Shown: piece after piece, positions 27,353-36,394 of the stretch | Layout: every line of letters begins with the position of its first letter | Numbering within the stretch: the first letter of the stretch is position 1 | From: Muribaculaceae bacterium | GTDB taxonomy: Bacteria; Bacteroidota; Bacteroidia; Bacteroidales; Muribaculaceae | Direction of reading: 5' to 3' | Assembly: GCA_014867205.1 (NCBI GenBank) | Contig: WGUO01000002.1 | Span: 62,001-126,000, forward strand | DNA length: 64,000 nucleotides | Notes under the pieces: generated by a model | The model's input: the letters and a program-made list of their open reading frames with translations, nothing else | Database searches by the model: none | What the model was told of the DNA's origin: nothing | Position numbers and translations under genes: made by a program

Positions 27353-28855
27353 TTATTTAACATCCTTGAGCATTGCCTCACCCTTGGCGATTGCCTCGTC
27401 GATTGTGCCGACATTGAGGAAGGCCTGCTCCGGGAGGTAGTCAAGATCGCCCGAAAGAATCATCTTGAATCCGCGTATGGTCTCTGCCAGAGGCACCATC
27501 ACGCCCGGGAGACCTGTAAACTGCTCGGCCACGTGAAACGGCTGCGAGAGATAACGCTGCGCACGGCGCGCACGGGTCACGACCTGCTTGTCCTCGTCCG
27601 AGAGCTCGTCGACGCCAAGGATGGCGATGATGTCCTGAAGCTCGTTGTATTTCTGCAGAAGCTGCTTAACGGCCTGCGCCGTGTTGTAATGATCCTCGCC
27701 CACGATATTCGGGTCAAGGATTCGCGATGTAGAGTCGAGCGGGTCTACAGCCGGGTAGATACCAAGCTCCGAGATCTTACGGGAGAGCACCGTGGTGGCG
27801 TCGAGGAACGAGAATGTCGTTGCCGGAGCGGGGTCAGTAAGGTCGTCAGCCGGCACATAGATAGCCTGTACCGATGTGATTGAGCCGTTCTTGGTCGAAG
27901 TGATTCGCTCCTGGAGCGCACCCATCTCCGACGAAAGAGTGGGCTGATAACCTACTGCCGAAGGCATACGGCCAAGAAGTGCCGAAACCTCCGAACCGGC
28001 CTGGGTGAAGCGGAAGATGTTGTCGATGAAGAGAAGAATCTCCTTACCGCCGCCGTCATTGTCGCGGAACTGCTCTGCGACAGTCAGACCCGACAGAGCC
28101 ACACGCAGACGTGCGCCCGGCGGCTCGTTCATCTGGCCGAACACCAGGGTTGCCTGAGAGTTCGAGAGCTCGGAGTGGCTGACATCGTCAAGGTTCCATT
28201 CACCCTTCTCCATGCCCTCCTCGAACTTCTTGCCATACTTGATGACACCGCTCTCGATCATCTCGCGAAGCAGGTCGTTGCCCTCACGTGTGCGCTCGCC
28301 CACTCCTGTGAAAACAGAGAAGCCGTTGTGACCCTTGGCAATATTGTTGATGAGCTCCATGATGAGCACGGTCTTGCCTACACCGGCGCCACCGAACAGA
28401 CCGATCTTGCCACCCTTGGAATAGGGTTCAAGCAGGTCAATCACCTTGATTCCGGTGAAAAGCACCTCCTGCGAGATGGCCAGTTCATCGAACGAGGGTG
28501 CGGGCTGATGGATAGGACGCATGTCCTCGCGCTTCAGCTCGCCGAGCATGTCGATTGCATCACCGACCACATTGAGCAGACGCCCCTTGACCTGATTGCC
28601 CGTGGGCACGGAGATGGGATGGCCGAGATTGCGCACCTTCACACCTCGGCGCACGCCGTCGGTGCTCTCCATGGCGACACATCTCACTATGTCCTCGCCA
28701 ATGTGCTGCTCCACTTCGAGGATCAGCTCCTCGCCATTGTCGCGCTCTACCTTCAGAGCCGCATAGATAGGGGGAATCGATTCCTTTCCTCCCTCAAACG
28801 AGACGTCGATCACCGGACCAATCACCTGGGTCACCGTACCTAATATTTCGCTCAT
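27353..28855 (-). CDS. atpD: F1-ATPase beta subunit (catalytic)
   Basis: 500 residues. P-loop GGAGVGKTVLI (about 155-165), catalytic Glu in GVGERTREGNDL, LLFIDNIFRFTQAGSEVSALLGRMPSAVGYQ and ALDPLDSTSR-like AVDPLDSTSR. It is the first atp gene. The 97-bp gap after nuoH has no TAnnTTTG promoter; it does hold a small GCGGC/GCCGC hairpin near the start codon, which might tune translation. Confidence 0.98.
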   Translation of the reverse strand: MSEILGTVTQVIGPVIDVSFEGGKESIPPIYAALKVERDNGEELILEVEQHIGEDIVRCVAMESTDGVRRGVKVRNLGHPISVPTGNQVKGRLLNVVGDAIDMLGELKREDMRPIHQPAPSFDELAISQEVLFTGIKVIDLLEPYSKGGKIGLFGGAGVGKTVLIMELINNIAKGHNGFSVFTGVGERTREGNDLLREMIESGVIKYGKKFEEGMEKGEWNLDDVSHSELSNSQATLVFGQMNEPPGARLRVALSGLTVAEQFRDNDGGGKEILLFIDNIFRFTQAGSEVSALLGRMPSAVGYQPTLSSEMGALQERITSTKNGSITSVQAIYVPADDLTDPAPATTFSFLDATTVLSRKISELGIYPAVDPLDSTSRILDPNIVGEDHYNTAQAVKQLLQKYNELQDIIAILGVDELSDEDKQVVTRARRAQRYLSQPFHVAEQFTGLPGVMVPLAETIRGFKMILSGDLDYLPEQAFLNVGTIDEAIAKGEAMLKDVK

Positions 28856-28952
28856 AACGTTTATTCTGTTTGTCGCGGCCCGCTCATCGCTGCGCCGCCA
28901 TATTTTGTTTTGTTTTTATTCTCTTTTCCGGGGTCGCCGGTTGTTTACATGT

Positions 28953-30032
28953 TTAGAAATGCCAGCCTAACGCCACAAACACTGTCATGAGCAGAAGGTT
29001 TGCAAGCGAGAAAGGCATGAGATACTTCCACTCGAACGCAAGCATCTGGTCAATGCGCACACGCGGGAATGTCCATTTGAACCAGATGATGATGAACGAG
29101 ATGAAGAATGCCTTGAGCAGGAACCATACAGGCGACGGAATCCAGTTCATCACCATATTGAAGCCGTCCCAGCCCGGTACGTGCAGAGGCATCCATCCGC
29201 CAAGGAACATCAGTGTTGCGATTCCCGACACGATGAACAGGTTCAGATACTCGGCCAGATAGAAGAATCCGAAATGGATACCTGAATACTCGGTATGATA
29301 TCCGGCGGTAAGCTCATGCTCGGCCTCGGGGAGGTCGAAGGGGCCGCGGTTGGTCTCTGCCGTAGCCGCGATCACATAGATGATAAATGCAAGTATCGCC
29401 GGGATGTGACCCTTGAAAATGAACCACGCATCCTCCTGGGCAAGCACCAGCTGTGATATATCCATCGTGCCGGCGAGAACCACGATTGTCATCAGCGCAA
29501 GTCCCAGGGAGATCTCATAACTTACCATCTGGGCGCCACTTCGCATCGCTCCGATCAGCGTGTACTTGTTGTTTGACGACCATCCGGCCAAAAGGATACC
29601 CAGAACACCCACCGAAGACACGGCAAGAATAAAGAATATACCTATATTCCAGTCGATTATCTGAAGTCCGTTACCCCAGGGAAGACACGCCAGCATCACT
29701 ACCGACGATGTGATCACCAGATAGGGCGCGAGCTTGAAGAGGAACCGGTCAGTGCCCTTGAGGCAGATAAGTTCCTTGATAAGGATCTTGAACATGTCTG
29801 CGAACACCTGGAGCAATCCCCACTTGCCGACTCGCATGGGGCCGAGACGGCACTGGAACCATGCGCAGAGCTTACGCTCATACAGTATATAGAAAAGCGC
29901 CAGTACGGTATAGACACCCAGAATCAGCACGCCGATGATGACACATTCTATCAGAACGGCCAGCCAATCGGCCATCCCGAGTCCGAGTAGCCAGTCGTTA
30001 AAAGCCGACGTCCATTTTCCGAAATCAAACAT
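28953..30032 (-). CDS. nuoH: NADH-quinone oxidoreductase subunit H
   Basis: 359 residues, about eight membrane helices. Conserved quinone-site segments: CAWFQCRLGPMRVGKWGLLQVFADMFKILIKE (about 56-87), ETNRGPFDLPEAEHELTAGYHTEYSG (about 222-247) and FPRVRIDQML (about 317-326). It closes the first half of the split nuo operon; the next gene downstream is atpD instead of nuoI. Confidence 0.97.
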   Translation of the reverse strand: MFDFGKWTSAFNDWLLGLGMADWLAVLIECVIIGVLILGVYTVLALFYILYERKLCAWFQCRLGPMRVGKWGLLQVFADMFKILIKELICLKGTDRFLFKLAPYLVITSSVVMLACLPWGNGLQIIDWNIGIFFILAVSSVGVLGILLAGWSSNNKYTLIGAMRSGAQMVSYEISLGLALMTIVVLAGTMDISQLVLAQEDAWFIFKGHIPAILAFIIYVIAATAETNRGPFDLPEAEHELTAGYHTEYSGIHFGFFYLAEYLNLFIVSGIATLMFLGGWMPLHVPGWDGFNMVMNWIPSPVWFLLKAFFISFIIIWFKWTFPRVRIDQMLAFEWKYLMPFSLANLLLMTVFVALGWHF

Positions 30033-30097
30033 GATGTTATTTATGCTTTTGATTATACTTCTATTCTGAAAAAAAGTTGTTGGTTAGTTCCGCATCC

Positions 30098-31723
30098 TTA
30101 TCGGTCGATATCGGGAATCACAAAATCGAGCGCCGCACCGATTGTGATCAGGTCGGCGATCATGTAACCCGAGCATGTGAGGTCCATGACTCCCACAAGG
30201 TTGAAACAGGGACTCTGGAAGTGCACGCGGAACGGCTTCTTCTCTCCCGTCGACTCGATATATACGCCGAATGTTCCGCGGCTCGCCTCGACCTGCTGGT
30301 ACCAGTGTCCGGCAGGCAACTTTATAATCTTGGGCACCTGTGCGCGGATGTCACCCTCAGGTATCCGGTCTACAAGCTGCTCGAGTATGCGGAGGCTCTG
30401 CTCTATCTCCTTCATGCGGACCATGTAGCGGGAATAGGAGTCGCAGCCGTCGAGAAGCACCTCGTCGAACTCCACCTCATCATAGACAGCATACGGATGT
30501 TTCTTGCGGCAGTCGCAACTCCAGTTCGAGCCGCGCCCGCTCGGGCCGGTTATGTCGTAGTTGATCGCATCCTCTTTCGAGAGGTGTCCGACACCGACAA
30601 GACGGTTCTTGGCAATGATATTGCCCGAGAACACTGTGTGATACTCCTTGAGACGCTCGGGCATGATGCGTATCAGCTCCTTGACATCCTTCTGGAAATC
30701 AGGGTGAAGGTCAGCGATAACGCCGCCTATCACGTTATAGTTCATCGACATGCGTGCACCGCAGGTCTTCTCGAATATGTCAAGCACCTGCTCGCGCTCG
30801 CGGAATCCATAGAAGAACGCCGTCGTGGCGCCGAGGTCCATCGCCGTGCATCCGAACGAGAGCAGATGCGAAGATATGCGCATCAGCTCGTCCATCATGG
30901 TACGGATCACCTGTGCCCTGCGGGGCACCTCGATGCCGAGCGCCTTCTCTATACACATGCAGAGACAGTGGCGGTTCTGATGGGCCGACATATAGTCCAT
31001 ACGGTCGGTGAAATGCAGTATCTGCGGGTATGTGAGGCCCTCGCTCAGTTTCTCGATGCCCCGGTGTATGTAGCCGGACACTACATCGACCTTCTTGACG
31101 GTCTCACCATCGATCGACGCGCGGAAACGCATCACTCCGTGTGTCGAGGGGTGCTGGGGACCGATGTTGACCACATACTCGTTCTCGTCGAACACCTTGC
31201 CGGGAGTCTCCTTGACATTGCCGTCGGCGTCAAGCGAGAATGTGCGTGTGTCATCCTCGTTCTGCTCGTCCTCGAGACGTATGGGATTAAGCTCAGGGTT
31301 GGCGTCATAATCCTTGCGCAGGGGATGTCCCACCCAGTCGTTGCGCAGGAAGAAGCGGCGCATGTCGGGATGTCCGATAAACTTGATGCCGAACATGTCG
31401 TACACCTCGCGCTCCTGAAAATTCGCCACCTTCCACAGGCCCGACACTGAATGTATATAAGCGTTGTCGCGCGACTCACAGACTACCTTAACTGACATCA
31501 CCTCCCAGTTGCGGGACGTGCATGTCAGATAATACATGACGCCAATAGAGTCCTTCCAGTCCATGCCGACAAGCGCCGTCAGGACATCGAAGCCGAGGTC
31601 GTTCTTGAGTGCGGTGGCCACATTGAGCCAGTCTTTCTCGGCCACCTTGATCTCCAGGGTGTCACCCTCCGTGATCTCCGCAGCCGGATATATCTTAAGT
31701 ATCTTGTCTTTCAATTCGCTCAT
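30098..31723 (-). CDS. nuoCD: Fused NADH-quinone oxidoreductase subunit C/D
   Basis: 541 residues. The NuoC part (1 to about 145) carries NFQEREVYDMFGIKFIGHPDMRR. A linker rich in acidic residues (EDEQNEDDTRTF) leads into NuoD (about 185-541), with NIGPQHPSTHGVMRF, HRGIEKL and DRMDYMSAHQNR, which form the quinone site near the last Fe-S cluster. C/D fusion is known from several bacterial groups including Bacteroidales. It lies 24 bp after nuoB. Confidence 0.97.
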   Translation of the reverse strand: MSELKDKILKIYPAAEITEGDTLEIKVAEKDWLNVATALKNDLGFDVLTALVGMDWKDSIGVMYYLTCTSRNWEVMSVKVVCESRDNAYIHSVSGLWKVANFQEREVYDMFGIKFIGHPDMRRFFLRNDWVGHPLRKDYDANPELNPIRLEDEQNEDDTRTFSLDADGNVKETPGKVFDENEYVVNIGPQHPSTHGVMRFRASIDGETVKKVDVVSGYIHRGIEKLSEGLTYPQILHFTDRMDYMSAHQNRHCLCMCIEKALGIEVPRRAQVIRTMMDELMRISSHLLSFGCTAMDLGATTAFFYGFREREQVLDIFEKTCGARMSMNYNVIGGVIADLHPDFQKDVKELIRIMPERLKEYHTVFSGNIIAKNRLVGVGHLSKEDAINYDITGPSGRGSNWSCDCRKKHPYAVYDEVEFDEVLLDGCDSYSRYMVRMKEIEQSLRILEQLVDRIPEGDIRAQVPKIIKLPAGHWYQQVEASRGTFGVYIESTGEKKPFRVHFQSPCFNLVGVMDLTCSGYMIADLITIGAALDFVIPDIDR

Positions 31724-31747
31724 GTCTGTCTGAATAGTTGGGTGATG

Positions 31748-32362
31748 TTATCCTATCTGTCCTTTCTCCTCGGGATGCTGTGCAAAGAACTCCTCAATCT
31801 TCTCCTTGCGGTTGACGCCGCCGAAGAATTTCTGGACCTTGATCTTGCGCTGAAGCTGCATCAGTCCGTAGAACATGGCCTCGGGACGCGGGGGACAGCC
31901 GGGAACATAGACATCAACCGGAAGGATCTTGTCGACACCCGGAACGACACAATATGAATTCTTGAAGGGACCGCCGGAAACGGCACAACCGCCGCAAGCT
32001 ATCACATATTTCGGCTCGGCGAGCTGCTCATACAGTCGCCGCATCACCGGAGCCATGCGGTGTACGATCGTGCCCTGCACCATCACATAGTCAGCCTGAC
32101 GGGGTGAGTTGCGGGCCACCTCGAATCCGAAGCGGGCCATGTCATAACGCGCCGCGCCAAGGCTCATGAACTCGATGGCACAGCAACTCGTGCCGAAACA
32201 AAGGGGCCAAAGCGAATTGGACACGCCCCAGTTGATCAGGTCATCAAACTTGCCAACCATCACGTTGGCTCCCGTCGCGTTGAGTTCTTCAACAAGCTTG
32301 TCTATGTAGTCGTTGTTCTTGAAGTCCTCGCGGGTCATGCTTTTGATATGGTCTACTCCCAT
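31748..32362 (-). CDS. nuoB: NADH-quinone oxidoreductase subunit B
   Basis: 204 residues. It binds the N2 [4Fe-4S] cluster through CFGTSCCAIEF (about 55-65), CGGCAVSGG (about 127-135) and PGCPPRPEA (about 154-162). Its ATG lies inside nuoA, overlapping it by 10 bp, so translation is probably coupled. Confidence 0.97.
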   Translation of the reverse strand: MGVDHIKSMTREDFKNNDYIDKLVEELNATGANVMVGKFDDLINWGVSNSLWPLCFGTSCCAIEFMSLGAARYDMARFGFEVARNSPRQADYVMVQGTIVHRMAPVMRRLYEQLAEPKYVIACGGCAVSGGPFKNSYCVVPGVDKILPVDVYVPGCPPRPEAMFYGLMQLQRKIKVQKFFGGVNRKEKIEEFFAQHPEEKGQIG

Positions 32363-32724
32363 TTAAGCGCTCCTTTCCGCCAGGCGTACGCCAGGCCCAT
32401 TATTAGCACAAACATAAAGATTCCGATACACAGGATGCCCTGCGGCCCGAGCGAGCGCATCACGGTCGCCCAAGGATAAAGAAACACCACCTCGACGTCG
32501 AACAGCAGGAAGAGGATGGCGAAAATATAATAGCCGGCCTTGAACTGGATCATCGACGCTCCGCGCGTCGGTATACCACATTCGTAAGGCTCGGCCTTCT
32601 TTACCGAATAAGATTTCGGGGAAATCAATTTTGCAATAAGCAGCGCCGCAAACACAAGCCCGATTCCCGTCAGGGTGGCCGTAATCGACAATGCGCCATT
32701 GCCTATTTCGCACAATAGATTCAT
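32353..32724 (-). CDS. nuoA: NADH-quinone oxidoreductase subunit A
   Basis: 123 residues, three membrane helices. Family marks: KAEPYECGIPTRG (about 43-55) with the conserved Cys loop, and FLLFDVEVVFLYPWA (about 72-86). It is the first gene of the cluster, with a consensus promoter 72-103 bp upstream. Confidence 0.97.
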   Translation of the reverse strand: MNLLCEIGNGALSITATLTGIGLVFAALLIAKLISPKSYSVKKAEPYECGIPTRGASMIQFKAGYYIFAILFLLFDVEVVFLYPWATVMRSLGPQGILCIGIFMFVLIMGLAYAWRKGALKWE

Positions 32725-32795
32725 ATCGTGTTAATATTTATTTAGTTATCGGTTTTATGACTTTCTTCGCCGCATAAAACGGCGATGGGTTTCCG

Positions 32796-32827
32796 CAAAA
32801 TTAGCCAAAATTTCCTAAATCAACAAA
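32796..32827 (-). promoter_or_regulatory. Promoter of the nuo-atp cluster
   Basis: On the minus strand TTTG (32824-32827), 20 nt, TAATTTTG (32796-32803): an exact sigma-ABfr consensus. The leader of about 65 nt carries a CGCCG/CGGCG hairpin. It is the only full-consensus promoter I found for the 17.5-kb cluster, though I checked only the intergenic gaps. Confidence 0.75.
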
Positions 32828-32894
32828 TAAAAAGAGGGTTATTTTTGCTACTGAAAATGCCTGTCATTCTCCGTTTCCGGCACTCCACGCAAGC

Positions 32895-32935
32895 AAAAAG
32901 AAAGGATGAAAGAGCCGGTTTCCGGTCTTCCATCC
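32895..32935 (-). terminator. Terminator of the receptor/lipoprotein pair
   Basis: Minus-strand GGATGGAAGACCGG-AAA-CCGGCTCTTTCATCC (long stem with small mismatches) followed by TTTCTTTTTGC, 24 bp after the lipoprotein stop. Confidence 0.8.
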
Positions 32936-32958
32936 CTTTCCTTATCAAATTTTCACTT

Positions 32959-33888
32959 TTACTTTCCCTCTGCAGCGATGACGCAGCTTCCCTGGAATTC
33001 GCCCTTGAACACCTCTGCCACCCTGTAGGATACGCTGGCCGTAGTCATGTCTCCGCCTACCGTAAGCGTAAAGGCGTTGAACTTGTAACGTGGAGTCTCC
33101 GTCAGACCCTCTCCCTCCAGCATGTAGGGAATCACATCCTGGCCAGAGATCTCGTATCCGCGCTGCGTGAACTTAAGATCGAGATTCTTGAGGACGACCA
33201 ATATCTCAGGAGCCTTTGGCGCGAACCGTGCGTTGTAGAATATCACGTCAGCCTTATTGGTGATCGCGTTCTCATTGCGCTGCATCACTACGCGATATGA
33301 CATAGTCTTGTTGACAAACGGCCCCTCCATGCCGGGGTAGGTCGTGGTGGTCGTGCCTCTGAACGTCACGTCGGGCCAGAAGGTGCGCACACTCCAGTCT
33401 CCCGGATATGTATACTGCATGAAGGCGTAATGCATGGTCTTGCTCGGCACAAACGGTGTGTAGTCTTGAAGTCCGGTCCCTTCCGGCGCCCTATATACGG
33501 CCTGAGTCAGGAGTACGTTCAGGTCCGATATCTCTGTGCCCGTCGCTGTCGGCAGATTCGACGAGAACTTTATCTGCTCGTAAGCCTTATTCTCAAAGGT
33601 TATATATCCGGAGATAAAGGAGATGGGCTTCGTCGCGAACGACGCTGTCGTTCCTCCCGGCGCCGGCATCGACGACACATTCATCTCGAAGGTATTGTCC
33701 GGAACCTTGAGCGTGAAGTTATATGCGCCCAGGCTCACAAACGGAGACGCATTGTCATCGGCCGGCGTGAACAGGTTATAGGCTGGAATCAGGGTTGTGC
33801 TCGTATATGAGTTCTCTGACTCTTTGTCGCATGATGTGATTGTGAGGGCAGTTGCCGCAATCATGCCGTACAAGATTGTTTTCTTCAT
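32959..33888 (-). CDS. Hypothetical lipoprotein partnered with a TonB receptor
   Basis: 309 residues. Signal MKKTILYGMIAATALTITSC with Cys20 as the lipid site, followed by DKES. The mature protein looks all-beta, with no catalytic motif I recognise; SFISGYITFENKAYEQ and ITNKADVIFYNARFAP are typical stretches. It lies 88 bp after a TonB-dependent receptor on the same strand and ahead of a good terminator, so it is likely the receptor's surface or periplasmic partner in binding an unknown ligand. It is not a SusD homologue. Confidence 0.7.
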   Translation of the reverse strand: MKKTILYGMIAATALTITSCDKESENSYTSTTLIPAYNLFTPADDNASPFVSLGAYNFTLKVPDNTFEMNVSSMPAPGGTTASFATKPISFISGYITFENKAYEQIKFSSNLPTATGTEISDLNVLLTQAVYRAPEGTGLQDYTPFVPSKTMHYAFMQYTYPGDWSVRTFWPDVTFRGTTTTTYPGMEGPFVNKTMSYRVVMQRNENAITNKADVIFYNARFAPKAPEILVVLKNLDLKFTQRGYEISGQDVIPYMLEGEGLTETPRYKFNAFTLTVGGDMTTASVSYRVAEVFKGEFQGSCVIAAEGK

Positions 33889-33976
33889 TATATATTGTAT
33901 TATTTGCTTTGTTATGTTTTTTACCGTACCTGATATTCAACGGCGCAAGCCTCCCGATATTATATGCATGCCCCGC

Positions 33977-36244
33977 TCAGAAGAACAGCCTCAGGGTCGC
34001 TCCGGCCTGAAGCGGACGCCCCCGCTGCAGGAACTCATTGCCCATCGACATGAAGTAGAACGTATGGTAGTCCGCATCTGTCAGGTTTCTTCCCCATATC
34101 TGCAGGCTCCATATATCACCCTCGAGTGTGGCCGAGGCTCCGAGCAGCGCATAGAAATCCTGACTCCGGGTGTTCGACTCGTTCCAATATATTCGTCCAG
34201 TGCCTCGGACGTCTGCCTCAAGTGTGAGCGACCTCACGAGCCTTTGGCCGAATCCGAATGTGTACTGCGCCTGGGCGAAGAGTGTGTTCTGCGGCGCATA
34301 GGGTATATATTTCCCCTTGAAATCATCTATGCCGTTGTGAAAACGCACGAATCTTGCGTCTGTATGCCCGTAGCTCGCCGAGAGCTCGAGCGTCGACACC
34401 GGATTCCAGTTTACCGACACCTCGCCACCCAGGCTGCGGGTTCGCCCCGCGTTGGTCATGATGCGTCCGGTCGTGTTGCCTGAGGGAAACATGGTGAGCT
34501 GCTGGTCGCGGCAGTCGATATAGAACGCCGAGACATCGACCGACAGGCGCGCTGCCGGAAAAGTAAGGTGCGAGCCTATCTCGTAGTTCCACGAGTACTC
34601 AGGCTTATATCCCACAACATCGTCAATATCGTATTTAGACCCTATGCCCATCACTCCCATCAGCCGCTGCTGCAACACGTCGGAAAACATCTGGGTATTG
34701 AACCCTCCCGACTTGTAGCCCTTGGAGACATTGGCATACACATTGTTCTCCCCCGCCATCGGAAGCCTATACAATATGCTTATTTTAGGAAGCCAGTTGA
34801 AATAGCTGCGCCTCAGGTGTCCGTTGTCGTCTATGTCGATTCTAACGTCCCGCACGTGCGTCATGCTCCCGTCGGCATTCAGCCGCATCACCTCATAGCC
34901 GGTGTCGCACCGGCTCCGGTAATTAAGTTCCGACTGTTCCCAGTCGAGCCTCAGACCGGCGGTAAATTTCCAGTCACCGGTCCTGAATGTCGACTCATGG
35001 TAGAGCGCTATACCGCCGGTGGGTATCGTGAAGTCACTGTTGAGGGGAAACTCGCGGGTGTCCCAGCGAATGGGATAGTCCGGATTGGCCTCGTTGCGGT
35101 GACTCTCTATCAGACTCGATATTCCCTCATCCTTGAATGTCACCGGGGCCTGCATCGACATATGCTTGTAGAAGCCGAAAGCACCCGCCACCCACGTGTA
35201 GAGGCCGTCGCCCTCATTGCCCCGGAATACTACGTCCTCGGTAACTCCGGTCTCTTTCTGTTTCTGGGTCAATGTGAAATATGGAAGGGGCAGAAAATCC
35301 TGGTCAAGCGTCAGGTTGTCGTCGAGATACTGCACGCTTGTTATCGAAGACATGGTGAACCGGTCGTGCCGCCAGTTCAGGGTCAACCCGTCGTTGAAGA
35401 TGAACCGCCGGTAGAAACAGGTGTCGTTATAGTTGATCTCCCCTGTCCCGACGTACTCGTACGGATAACCGCCCTGCCTCAGCATCGAGGCCGACGCGGT
35501 GTTGGTCAGTTTTACGCTTTGCGACAAGCGCCAGTCTGTTTTCCATCGCAGGGCTCCGCTCATCTCCTTGTCAAGCAGCCTCCCATTGTAACGGTTGCGG
35601 AAGAAACCGCCAAGATACGAGAATGAGCCTGTTATCGCCGTGGCGAAATAGGGAGTAAACTTGTGGTACCAGCCGAGCGACGCCTTCCAGTCGTTGCCGT
35701 TGCCTCCCTGCGCCATGACACGCCAGCCCTGCCAGCGCAGCGGAGAGAGGGTCGTTATGTTTATCAGCCCTCCTATCGTGTTACGGCCATAGAGGGTCGA
35801 CTGCGGACCGCGGAGCATCTCGACCGACGCTATGTCGGCCAGGTCGAAGTCATAGGCGTTCTTATTGAGATAGGGCACATTGTCCACATTCAGTCCTACT
35901 GCCGGCTGGTCCATACGTGCCCCTATGCCGCGCACATATACCGTTGAGGTGATGCGCGACCCATAGTCGGGTATATAGAAGTTGGGGACCACCTCCGAGA
36001 TGCCCTTGAGCGCCACTGTGTTCAGTTGCTCAAGTTCGGTCCGCCCTATCACTGTCGATGCCACTGCATCGTCGCGAAGCATCTCCTCCTGTTTCAACGC
36101 TATCACGTTAAGTTCGCCCAGCGTGCGGACCGAGTCGGAATATTCCGTTTCAGTGCGCAAGTTGACCGGCTCGGCTGTTTTTCCTGCCGATGCAGATAGT
36201 ATTCCGGCCGCAATTAACGTTATTATTGGTATAGTTGTCTTCAC
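33977..36244 (-). CDS. TonB-dependent receptor (no carboxypeptidase-like domain)
   Basis: 755 residues. The start is GTG at 36242-36244; the first 21 residues MKTTIPIITLIAAGILSASAG form a good signal peptide, supporting it. There is no CarboxypepD-like N-terminal domain. The plug (about 50-165) contains VYVRGIGARMDQPAVGLNVDNVPY and MLRGPQSTLYGRNTIGGLINITT. The rest is a 22-strand barrel ending ATLRLFF with a C-terminal Phe. The type resembles siderophore or small-ligand receptors rather than SusC. The transported ligand is unknown. The -7 box of its promoter ends only 5 bp before the GTG, so the mRNA may be leaderless. Confidence 0.92.
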   Translation of the reverse strand: MKTTIPIITLIAAGILSASAGKTAEPVNLRTETEYSDSVRTLGELNVIALKQEEMLRDDAVASTVIGRTELEQLNTVALKGISEVVPNFYIPDYGSRITSTVYVRGIGARMDQPAVGLNVDNVPYLNKNAYDFDLADIASVEMLRGPQSTLYGRNTIGGLINITTLSPLRWQGWRVMAQGGNGNDWKASLGWYHKFTPYFATAITGSFSYLGGFFRNRYNGRLLDKEMSGALRWKTDWRLSQSVKLTNTASASMLRQGGYPYEYVGTGEINYNDTCFYRRFIFNDGLTLNWRHDRFTMSSITSVQYLDDNLTLDQDFLPLPYFTLTQKQKETGVTEDVVFRGNEGDGLYTWVAGAFGFYKHMSMQAPVTFKDEGISSLIESHRNEANPDYPIRWDTREFPLNSDFTIPTGGIALYHESTFRTGDWKFTAGLRLDWEQSELNYRSRCDTGYEVMRLNADGSMTHVRDVRIDIDDNGHLRRSYFNWLPKISILYRLPMAGENNVYANVSKGYKSGGFNTQMFSDVLQQRLMGVMGIGSKYDIDDVVGYKPEYSWNYEIGSHLTFPAARLSVDVSAFYIDCRDQQLTMFPSGNTTGRIMTNAGRTRSLGGEVSVNWNPVSTLELSASYGHTDARFVRFHNGIDDFKGKYIPYAPQNTLFAQAQYTFGFGQRLVRSLTLEADVRGTGRIYWNESNTRSQDFYALLGASATLEGDIWSLQIWGRNLTDADYHTFYFMSMGNEFLQRGRPLQAGATLRLFF

Positions 36245-36248
36245 ACTG

Positions 36249-36280
36249 CAAATTTACCTCTATTTTCCTCCCTGACCAAA
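36249..36280 (-). promoter_or_regulatory. Promoter of the TonB receptor gene
   Basis: On the minus strand TTTG (36277-36280), 20 nt, TAAATTTG (36249-36256), an exact consensus. The start site would fall at about 36242-36244, on the GTG codon itself. Confidence 0.65.
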
Positions 36281-36394
36281 AAGTATTGGTATATTTGCTT
36301 CAAAATACCTACTATTGGGTATTGACTGCTGCAGGCGCGCTCCGCGATACCCCACGGATATTCCGGTCACAACTCTCAGTAACTCAATTCAGTT

